Assembly (NCBI GenBank): GCA_007115705.1
Contig: QXEO01000143.1
Span: 4,075,434-4,139,433, forward strand
Reading direction: 5' to 3'
From: Dactylis glomerata
Lineage: Eukaryota > Streptophyta > Magnoliopsida > Poales > Poaceae
Length of the DNA stretch: 64,000 bases
Position 1 is the first letter of the stretch. Every line of letters begins with the position of its first letter. The translations under genes and the position numbers were made by a program. Below are positions 56,190-64,000 of this stretch, one piece after another. The notes beneath the pieces were generated by a model, which saw only the letters and a list, made by a program, of their open reading frames with translations, was not told the DNA's origin and ran no database searches.

Positions 56190-59100
56190 ATGCGCTCAGC
56201 GGTCCCATTGCTGCTCCTTCTCCACCTCACCGTCACCGTTGCCGCCGGCGATGCCACCACCCTGACCGTCACCCCAGCGACCATTACCAGATCCGACCAA
56301 TGGATCACAGTCCGGTGGTCAAATGTACCCTCGCCGAGCCCGCTCGACTACGTGGCCGTCTACTCCCCGCCGTCCTCCGACGACCTCGACTACCTCGGCT
56401 TCCTCTTCCTCAACGCCTCCGCCTCCTGGAGCACCGGTGCCGGAAGCCTCGTCCTCCCGCGCCTCCCCGACCTGCGCGCGCCTTACCAGTTTCGCCTCTT
56501 CCGGTGGCCGCCCGGCGAGCGGTCCAGCAACACGCGCCTAGACCAGGACCAGGACCCTCTCCCCGACGCGCACCACCGCGCTGCGGTCTCTAATGATGTC
56601 CGCGCCGAGGGCAACGGCTCCCGGCCGGCGCAGGTGCATCTGGCGTTCGCGGACGCGCCGGACGAGATGCGGGTGGTGTTTGTGTGCGGCGACGCCGGGA
56701 AGAGGGCGGTGAGGTACGGGCTCCTAGGCCGGCGCGAGGAGGAGTGGGAGGAGGCGCCGGCGGAAGCCAGGACGTACGAGCGGCGGCAGATGTGCGGCTA
56801 CCCGGCGAACGACATCGTCGGGTGGAGGGATCCTGGGTTCGTGTTCGACGCCTTGATGAAGGGGATGCAGCCAGGGACAAGGTACTTCTACAAGGTAGGT
56901 TTTTTGTTTTGCGGGGTACAAGGTAGCATCATATACCAGTTCAGATAAATTGCTTAATGTCTTGAAACCCCACTCGTGTGGAGAGATCTTCAATGACATC
57001 CCAAATGAAAAATAATTTGGGCAAACAAATGTCCAAAGGGTGTGTTGATCCAGTAAATCATTGCCGTAGAACACATGATTCTTTTCTGAATTTAATTTGT
57101 ATTCTATCATTTTCTTCTTCATTTTTTAGAGCATAAGGTCATTTGCTTCTCATGGTAGACGTCGTAGTACCAAGGAATGCTGATTGCTCTTTCAGTTAAG
57201 AATTAGTACCTTGATTTATCTTGTCAAAGAGTGAATTTAGGCTTTACCCTGTAGCATGTTGTAGTATTGTCTTCTGACTTGAGACATGATAAGCTTGAGC
57301 TCGTTTTGCTCCCATCATTTGGGGCTGGAATCAAGAAATTTTGTGATTCCAAGAATCAACTTGTTTGGCTGCCATGGAATCGGTTAAATAATTCAATTGA
57401 GAATTTCATGGTTTTCATCCCATGCCTATCCTTACTTCCTTTTGGTACCCTGTCATTTATGTGGATTTGCCAAATGAAATGATATCATCAATGTCATTTT
57501 ATTTCATTTCTACCAAATATTTAGAAATGAAATGAAATGATGGGTGCCAAACGAGAAGTTTTAGGTTCTCTCAAATATACCCAAACTGAACCCGTATGAC
57601 GAATTTAGGCAAACAAAATCAAACTAACCCACTCAAATGTGTATTGGCACCCAGTCTGAACTGAACCACATGGTATCTCGACCTGAACCGAACTGAACCA
57701 CAGTTTTAACTTATGGGTTGAGATCAGATCCCCAATTGCTAGCTCAACGAGGCATAATCCACTTCCAACTCGAGGCGGCATAGATGTTCTGGTGTCCAGT
57801 TTGTGCAACGAGGGCGCCACCGTGGTGACGACGATCAAAGCAATAGGGACGGTGCGTTTGTCATCGAGCAGGGTAGCATGTAATCACCGATGGTCAGTGC
57901 TGGCTGTTTTGTATCCCATGATCTAGTAAGGGGATCAACAACCAGCATGGGGTGAAAACAGAGAAACGCAAGCTCAGGAGTAGACGAGAGAGCGAGATCA
58001 GGATTCAGAATTTCATTCACTTTTTCGATGAGCAGATCCTACATGATCCCGGGCTTATAATTGCACCCACTCAACCCTGTGGGTCCCCTAATCAAGCAAG
58101 ACATGCTCACGCGACGCACACCAACAGCCAGCTTAGACATGCTTAACTACTTCCTGCATTTGTCGCCCTCCTATCAATCCTCAGTAAACACCTGCATTTT
58201 CTTCAGTTAACACAAGTTCGCTGGTTCCGTCGACACTGCGTCAGGTTGACAGGATGCTGCCGATGAGTGATGTGGGTGACGGCTTAGCTAGCTGGAAATG
58301 AGGATAGGCGGATAGCCGTCGTGGGCAGCACTACTGAGCGAGAGGGACGCCATCACGAGTTCTTTTTGCCGGAGAAGATGGAGACGCGCAAGACCGTCAT
58401 GGTCGCCAGAACCGGGAGCTTGATCCAGAGGAAAAGATGGGGAAGTGAAGTACTCCCTCCAATCGGACAAAAGTGTCGGTGACAAACTTTGTACTAAATT
58501 ATCCCACACTTTCTTCCGATCGGAGGAGTACTAAAGTGAAGAAGGCGTGGCCGAGTCGCCGCCGCTGGCTGTGCCGTAGGCATGGCCTGACGGCCATTTC
58601 TTCTCCTCGCCATTGTAGATCTAGGATACCTCATTCACTGCGAAGCCACGAGCGGTGGGCCCTGGTGCCCCAGATGCGAGGGAGGAGACGAACTTCTTTT
58701 TCTTTTTTGGCTCGGACGCACGGTTACTTGCTCAGTCTCTGATCTAAGAACCGGTCCTGGACCGCCAGATTTAACTATACCTACTGTAACTGATTTCTCC
58801 TTAAACCAAACCAAAACCAACTGTTCAAAGGCCCAACCCATAACAAACCGAACTAATTAAGCCTGGAACACGACACCAAACCAATTAATCCAGTTTATCA
58901 AAACCCATTGCCAGATTTACATGAAAGTAAAGATAGGAATAAAAGGCTTGCCTTTTCTTTCTTTTAAGAGAAGATTTTAACCAATGGAAGATTGCTCCTG
59001 ATGCATTATGTTGTGAGATAATCTCTCAGATAGGTCAAGCAAGCTCTTATGCTTCATATTTTCTTTACGTAGATCCATAAATAGCATACAATATGAGCAT

Positions 59101-60384
59101 TTTGTACAATCATTCTGTTAAATTATTTTACTTAATCCAGTGAACTGCTTTTGACAGGTAGGTAGTGACTCTGGAGGATGGAGTGAGAAATACAGCTTCA
59201 TCTCTCGTGACATTGAGGCCAACGAGACCATTGCCTTCCTGTTTGGCGACCTGGGAACTTATGTTCCTTACAATACCTACTTCCGGACACCTCAAGAGAG
59301 TTTATCGACAGTGAAGTGGATCCTTCGTGATCTTGAAGTCATCGGTGACAGAGCTGCATTGGTTTCACATATTGGGGACATCAGCTATGCCAAAGGTTAT
59401 GCCTGGTTATGGGATCATTTCTTCGAACAAATTGAGCCTATTGCGTCCAGCACTCCGTACCACGTATGCATTGGGAATCACGAGTATGATTGGCCTTCAC
59501 AGCCTTGGAAGCCCTCCTGGGCTGCCAATATTTACAACGGGAAGGATAGTGGAGGCGAATGTGGGATACCATACAGCATCAAGTTCAGAATGCCTGGCAA
59601 TTCTTCCCTATCAACTCGCACTGGAGCTCCTGACACGCAGAATCTCTACTACTCCTTCAATACTGGTGTTGTGCATTTCGTTTACATGTCCACAGAGACG
59701 GATTTCACACAGGGAAGTGCCCAACACGACTTCATAAAGGCGGACCTTGAGCGTGTCAATCGAAGTCGAACACCATTCATCGTGTTCCAGGGCCACCGGC
59801 CAATGTACACCTCAAGCAATGAGAGCACGGACACTGCTCACCGGGAGCAGATGATTCAGCATCTCGAACCACTATTTGTGAAGCACAAGGTGACGCTTGC
59901 TCTCTGGGGTCACATCCATAGGTATGAGCGATTCTGTCCCATGAAGAACTACCAGTGCCTCAACACATCATCAAGCTTTGTGTACCCTGGTGCTCCGGTA
60001 CATGTTGTGATTGGGATGTCTGGTCAAGATTATCAGCCAAGCTGGGAAGCAAGGCTGGACCACCCTGATATGCCAATCTTCCCTCAGCCAGAGAGGTCCA
60101 TGTACCGTGGCAGCGAGTTTGGGTACACAAAGCTGTTGGCCACAAGGGAGAAGCTGACCCTGGTGTATATTGGGAACCATGATGGGCAAGTGCATGACAT
60201 GGTTGAGATATTCTTACACAATGACAGTATGCCTGTTAAGCTGTCGCCAAAAGTTATTTGGTATTACATGGGAATTGCCGGCTGTGTGATGCTTTCTCTG
60301 CTGGTGGGCATTTTGGCTGGCTTCGTTGTTAGAAGGAAGAGAGACTCTGGACGATGGATTCCTGTCCAGAATGAGGAGGCCTAA
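56190..60384 (+). CDS. PAP2: Purple acid phosphatase, PAP2/PAP9 type, two exons (643 aa)
   Basis: Exons are 56190-56894 and 59158-60384; the phase-0 splice uses AAG|GTAGGT and GACAG|GTA, and the joined frame is 643 residues. The N-terminus is a hydrophobic signal-like segment (residues 1-20), then a beta-rich PAP N-terminal domain to about 235. The metallophosphatase domain carries all five metal-ligand blocks: GDLG (Asp266), GDISY (Asp309, Tyr312), GNHE (Asn342), FQGH (His448) and GHIH (His487, His489). A hydrophobic helix at about 601-626 with RRKR after it forms a C-terminal anchor, the hallmark of the PAP2/PAP9 group. In Arabidopsis PAP2 this tail targets the outer membranes of chloroplasts and mitochondria. 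Length fits (AtPAP2 is about 656). Exon 1 is very GC-rich, as is common in grasses. A Helitron ends about 100 bp upstream, and no TATA box is clear in that gap. Confidence 0.95.
57360..57555. mobile_element. Possible MITE in the PAP2 intron
   Basis: The left end CTTGTTTGGCTGCC and right end GGGTGCCAAACGAG form an imperfect inverted repeat enclosing about 170 AT-rich bases. A TSD was not secured. Confidence 0.45.
58453..58528. mobile_element. Stowaway MITE (76 bp) in the PAP2 intron
   Basis: It begins CTCCCTCCAATCGGA and ends with the inverted TTCCGATCGGAGGAG, flanked by TA on both sides (58451-58452 and 58529-58530). This is the classical Stowaway/Mariner signature in grasses. Confidence 0.88.
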
Positions 60385-60502
60385 TTACTAAGATTTAGGC
60401 TTGCATGCTCATATACTCCTATTTTGTACTGGAATTTCTCGTATGCATAGTAACATATTTATTATTTAGGGGGTAATGCAATGCCCTCTGTCATAGTATA
60501 CC

Positions 60503-60656
60503 ATTTGGATAACTGGGCTGTAGCCCAGTTGCTGGGCACGCAGTGGCACACCCAGCAACCAGGGTTCGAATCCCATCGGGGTCGAATTCTGGCTTCTCGC
60601 CTTTCTCCTTAATGAAAATTCAGTGAGCTCCTCCCCACTGGACTCGTTTTTTTTTA
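60503..60656 (+). mobile_element. tRNA-derived SINE with 10-bp target-site duplication
   Basis: An A-box-like TAGCCCAGTTGCTGG lies near 60521 and a consensus B box GGGTTCGAATCCC at 60562-60574. The 3' end is a run of T (60647-60655), as in grass p-SINE-type elements. The perfect TSD ATAGTATACC flanks it at 60493-60502 and 60657-60666. It lies about 110 bases after the PAP2 stop, so it may fall in or near the 3' UTR. Confidence 0.88.
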
Positions 60657-60666
60657 ATAGTATACC

Positions 60667-62140
60667 CAGGCGTATAAAAAATTATAAAAGAATGCTTAAG
60701 GAAACCTTGAGATATGAAATCAATATCCGGAAAGTTCACAATTGAGTCGATCTATTAGTACAGTTAAACACTAAAATTGTGACAAAATTAGTACGTCAAT
60801 ACGTGTTTCATGTACAGGTTGGAGTGAAACTTGTTATACCTTTTTATCTGCTTGCTTTTGAATAGTCTAGAAGGGAACAGACGGTAGATTAGATTCATGA
60901 TCAGTGTACAGTTCAGAATAATGAGCTGAAAGGTTGGAAAAGGGGGAAAATATTCCAAATACCGACTCAGAATCATGCATGGGACCTGCAATATGATATT
61001 GTTCTCTGCAAAAGCAAGATATGGATTCTAATACGGGAGAACCTCTTTCTGGTGATAGAATCTAATATTTTGCAACTTGCAATTGTAGATTTTTCAAGTT
61101 TTCAACTGACCGTTCGATGTAAAAAATAATATAGTCCATTCCACCCCGACCAGCAGCAAATATAGATAGTAAACCAGTACCACAGTGCCTCACTCCGTCA
61201 CTGGTACCATATCTGAATTCCATAGTGTACTATTTATTCTCGAGGACTTGATCAAAACCTGTGTAGTTGTCAAAAAAAATGAAATGAGAAATTATATCTC
61301 ATCCCACCGCCTCTGCAACCAGAGGATACACACAGACAACAACAGGGTTTCATGTACTACACAACATATATCCAATATATTATAGCGAGACTGCAAACTG
61401 CAAACTGAGAGCATCATATATATATAACAGCCAAATTTACAAAACAGGGTAAATGGATTTCCAGTGTTTGTTTCTCAATCTCCTTGTGTACTCATGTATT
61501 AGGTAACTATATCTTTTGTAGAACTTGTAAAGCTCGACTTTTGTGGTTGCGGCTGTGTTGAGCTGAACTCCTTTTCCTTTTCTATCTGTATTATCAATTT
61601 ATCAATAGGTGAATAAATAGGTAAATACAGTTTAACCAAACGCAAAAAAATAGGAAAAAATAGACAAGAACTAGTTCAGATTGATTACGAATGGATCTAA
61701 ATGTAATCCATATTAACATCAGTACAGCACGCAGCCAGGAACGGTCGTCAATAATTAGTCCGAATATCTGCTCGTGTGGTCTCCGAATGTACACATGCGC
61801 CATGAGCAGCTCCTGAGGCCAGTGGCAACTGGAAGTCGCCGGGGGATACATGTCACGGTTGACAAACGCAATATCCTCCTATCAGTAAGGAGCCGGCGTA
61901 CGAGTTGGGTATCGACAAGACCTGGCTATCGACCTATCTAGCTAAGTCGTAGATGGAGCCGGAAGGAAAGCGATAAAAAGTGGAGAGATCTCCACTTCCC
62001 TGGGACTCAGTATATGTTCTTTCAGGACACTCGCAGCTGTGGCTCTCCACGCTCTGGCTCTCACTCATGCCTTATTCTCCGTGTTTCCTCATTGACCCCA
62101 CAAGAGAACCTGCAGCTAGCCTTTGTTCCTCTTCCACCAC
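60667..62140. other. Intergenic DNA between PAP2 and the RADIALIS-like gene
   Basis: It is AT-rich with no convincing coding frame. A short TATATA run lies near 61,417-61,426. From about 61,850 onward the GC content rises toward the next gene. Nothing else was recognised. Confidence 0.6.
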
Positions 62141-62147
62141 GGACATC

Positions 62148-62156
62148 CTATAAGTA
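62148..62156 (+). promoter_or_regulatory. TATA box of the RADIALIS-like gene
   Basis: CTATAAGTA lies about 140 bases before the ATG. CT-rich leader sequence (CTCTTCACACTCCTCTC) follows, as in many grass promoters. Confidence 0.6.
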
Positions 62157-62290
62157 CCAGCCCTCTTCACACTCCTCTCTTCACAAGCCTAGCAGCTATA
62201 AGCCTATAACCCATCGATCAGTCACTAGGAAGTTCAGTTAGTGAACTGCAGAGATCGATCGATCTTTCAAACAGAGATCGTAATATTTGG

Positions 62291-62572
62291 ATGGCGTCGA
62301 TGTCTGTGAACTCGTCGAGGCCGCAGTGGACGGCGAAGCAGAACAAGCAGTTCGAGCAGGCGCTGGCGGCGTACGACGAGGAGACGCCGGACCGGTGGCA
62401 CAATATCGCGCGCGCCGTGGGCGGAAAGTCCGCCGACGAGGTCAAGCGCTACTACGAGCTGCTCGTCGAGGACGTCAGGCACATCGAGGCCGGCAGGGTG
62501 CCCTTCCCGGCATACAGGTGCCCCAACGCCGGCGGCGCCATGGGCGGGTACGAGGTCGAGGGTACATACTAG
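62291..62572 (+). CDS. RADIALIS-like single-MYB (SANT) protein, 93 aa as read
   Basis: The small protein has one MYB/SANT repeat at residues about 10-60. Trp13 and Trp36 are spaced as in the family and the third aromatic position is Tyr (VKRYYELLVEDV). The blocks QWTAKQNKQFEQALA, TPDRWHNIARAVGGKSADEV and the following IEAGRVPFPAYR are diagnostic of RADIALIS/RL (RSM) proteins. These are nuclear; in Antirrhinum RAD antagonises DIV-type MYBs by competing for a shared partner. Exon 1 is GC-rich. The frame ends at 62572, but family members usually finish with a short conserved tail like RMKHLKI, and such a tail is encoded after an AG at 62,699-62,700. A 3' intron is therefore likely. Confidence 0.92.
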   Translation: MASMSVNSSRPQWTAKQNKQFEQALAAYDEETPDRWHNIARAVGGKSADEVKRYYELLVEDVRHIEAGRVPFPAYRCPNAGGAMGGYEVEGTY

Positions 62573-62785
62573 AGAACCCTCCTTCAGAGCACTCCCAAAT
62601 TATTTCTAGTTTGTTATCGTGCATGGCTTACTAAGCAGTAGATTTACAGATTTAGTTGTGTGCTGCTGTCGGCTAATGTGGGCGCTCTTACTCTACTGCA
62701 GGATGAAGCACCTGAAGATATAGGTGGCATAAACGACTACGAAACACCGCGTATGCATGTCGGGCTGTCCGTCATGCGCGCGTCT
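62573..62785 (+). other. Likely 3' intron and last exon or 3' UTR of the RADIALIS-like gene
   Basis: Potential donors near 62,545-62,563 and a good acceptor (TTACTCTACTGCAG, ending 62,700) are visible. Right after the acceptor, one frame gives MKHLKI and a stop, matching the usual RL C-terminus. Which donor is used cannot be decided from sequence alone. Confidence 0.5.
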
Positions 62786-63400
62786 GGCTAAGCAAGTCAC
62801 CAGGAGCATGCATCGATGATATCCGATCATGCAAGCATGCATGTAATGATGTAAATAAGCATTACTTACTAACTTGTTGTAGTACATCAATCTTATGTCT
62901 GTGCTTTACTGTCCGTCCCTGTACAATTCCATGCATCTGTATCACGCGCATGTATAGGAGAAATGGAAACGAAAACTCGAATAGCTGTCGCATTCTACAT
63001 CTGATTACTGTTTCATAGACACATTTGAAGAGAAAGTGGAAATGAAAACAGTGAGCAATGGAATTGGCGGGCGACCCCTATATCTTTCAACAAAAAGGAA
63101 AAAAATTATAGGACCGATCTTAGAAATTTCGGCAAATTTTTTAATCAACTGGCTAATTGAAGCATGGAGAGAAGTAAAAAACATTTATCTTTCGAAAAAA
63201 AGAGAATTGAAGTGTATAGTTATTGGGACAGAACATAGAACAAATAAAGCTAATCCATCTATATTTGGTACCATTTATTTGATGATAAAAACATATTAGG
63301 TTGAATCCTACAAAAACACACTAAAAGTTCTACAATTCAAATACCCGGAGGACCGAGTATGAACTACATGAGCCTGACCTAATTCAAATTTCGTTTTCAG
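62786..63400. other. Downstream AT-rich DNA, no gene recognised
   Basis: An AT-rich open frame at 63036-63299 has lysine- and isoleucine-rich composition but no known domain and no splice or promoter context. It is read as chance. Confidence 0.5.
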
Positions 63401-64000
63401 TCCGTCAGGGTTGGTGTATGCCGGGGTAGCGGCCTCGGAAAGCGATGTGGCTGTGGCTCAATGGGGTGGTTCTGCGGCTGGCATGGATTAGGGTGGCAAA
63501 CTTGTGTCGCTAGTGCGGCGAGGTTGTCGGCTCGGTTGATGCGTCTCGGTGGAGACGGTTGACTTTTAGGCCGGGGCGGCGGCCCCGGATATTGGCGCGG
63601 CGGCCGAGGTCTGCGAGCGGTTGGCCCTGTGCAGCTCGGGCTGCGGGTGGCTGAGTCGTGCGGCGTCGTGGCTCGAGTGCGAGCGGTGGTATGTCGGGAT
63701 GGCGGTCCCGGAAGGAGGTGTTGGTGGTCTGCCGGGTGTGGCAGAGCAGTTGGATGTCGGGGCGGCGGCCCCGAAGCTTTGGCCGTATTGAGGGCATTGT
63801 CTTTGAGTCATGCGGACGACGAGGCTGCCTTCGATGCTGGTCACCGGGGTCGCTTTGTTGCAGCTCTTCGGAGGGTTGGCTTCTTCATCTACGCTCGAGC
63901 GTCCGTGCCTGCTCCTCTCATAGCAGTAACGGCGTTTTCTCTTCGGCGATGGTGATAGGCCAATTGGTCTCGACGAGTGGTGTTCTGAGCTTGGGTTGTT
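63401..64000. other. GC-rich unassigned DNA to the window edge
   Basis: Repeated CGGGGCGGCGGCCCCGG-like blocks occur near 63,573-63,590 and 63,755-63,775. Overlapping frames are open on both strands because of composition. It could be the 3' region of a LINE or a GC-rich transposon reaching in from the right. Confidence 0.35.

Larger units (their letters stand above)
56895..59157 (+). other. Intron of the PAP2-like gene (2,263 bp) with inserted small elements
   Basis: The intron is bounded by GT and AG. It holds a possible MITE (57360-57555), a Stowaway MITE (58453-58528) and a stretch (57,560-58,440) that is less AT-rich than typical intron DNA and may be another inserted fragment. Open frames inside carry no recognisable domain. 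Confidence 0.85.

Noticed and set aside
60521..60574. tRNA gene from A- and B-box-like sequence
   Set aside because: No cloverleaf with a proper acceptor stem or anticodon arm; a poly-T tail and a TSD show that it is a SINE.
63036..63299. AT-rich 87-residue frame suggesting organelle DNA
   Set aside because: The composition looked plastid-like but I could not match it to any plastid gene, and no flanking organelle sequence is visible.

Overview
The window is nuclear DNA from a grass, most likely a large-genome Pooideae member (wheat/barley/oat/ryegrass group). The evidence is nested LTR retrotransposons, Stowaway- and Tourist-type MITEs, gene-capturing Helitrons, a tRNA-derived SINE with a T-rich tail, and two genes with the GC-rich 5' exons typical of grasses. 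Genus cannot be fixed from the sequence alone. No rRNA, true tRNA gene or CRISPR array was seen.

Positions 1-33,530 are a retrotransposon nest that can be unpicked from target-site duplications (TSDs). The oldest layer is a decayed Copia element E (minus strand; integrase 33.5-32.7 kb, linker 31.3-30.6 kb, reverse transcriptase 7.95-7.02 kb). Four insertions split it. Element A (Gypsy, minus, 1,691-7,021) runs off the left edge and carries a younger Copia, F (plus, 1-1,690). Element C (Gypsy, minus, 7,960-30,562) has TSD AGGAT. G is a solo LTR (31,279-32,687) with TSD GCCAA. Within C, element B (Gypsy, minus, 8,231-15,319, TSD CACAA) sits in the 3' LTR. Element D (plus, 20,084-29,341, TSD CTGGG/CTAGG) sits in the 5' LTR. 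A, B and C belong to one family: same LTR type, same Asp-tRNA-type primer site, same 3' region. A carries only gag-protease. B and C carry instead an intact ORF of about 197 residues that I cannot assign. D has gag and protease, no polymerase, and a multi-exon gene on the opposite strand with its own TATA box.

Positions 33.5-56.1 kb are decayed repeats: LINE remnants, a PIF1-type Helitron helicase fragment, and a Helitron-rich block with captured exons, including a receptor-like-kinase fragment at 52.7 kb. Three Helitron 3' ends are visible (hairpin plus CTAG): 45,797 (minus strand), 54,307 and 56,088. One Helitron is delimited at both ends (54,516-56,088) and stops about 100 bp before a gene.

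Positions 56.2-64 kb hold the two convincing host genes, both on the plus strand. One is a two-exon purple acid phosphatase of the PAP2/PAP9 type with a C-terminal membrane anchor (56,190-60,384). The other is a small RADIALIS-like single-MYB/SANT gene (62,291-62,572, perhaps with a short last exon near 62.7 kb). A SINE with a perfect 10-bp TSD lies just after the phosphatase gene. The last 600 bases are GC-rich with no gene I can name.
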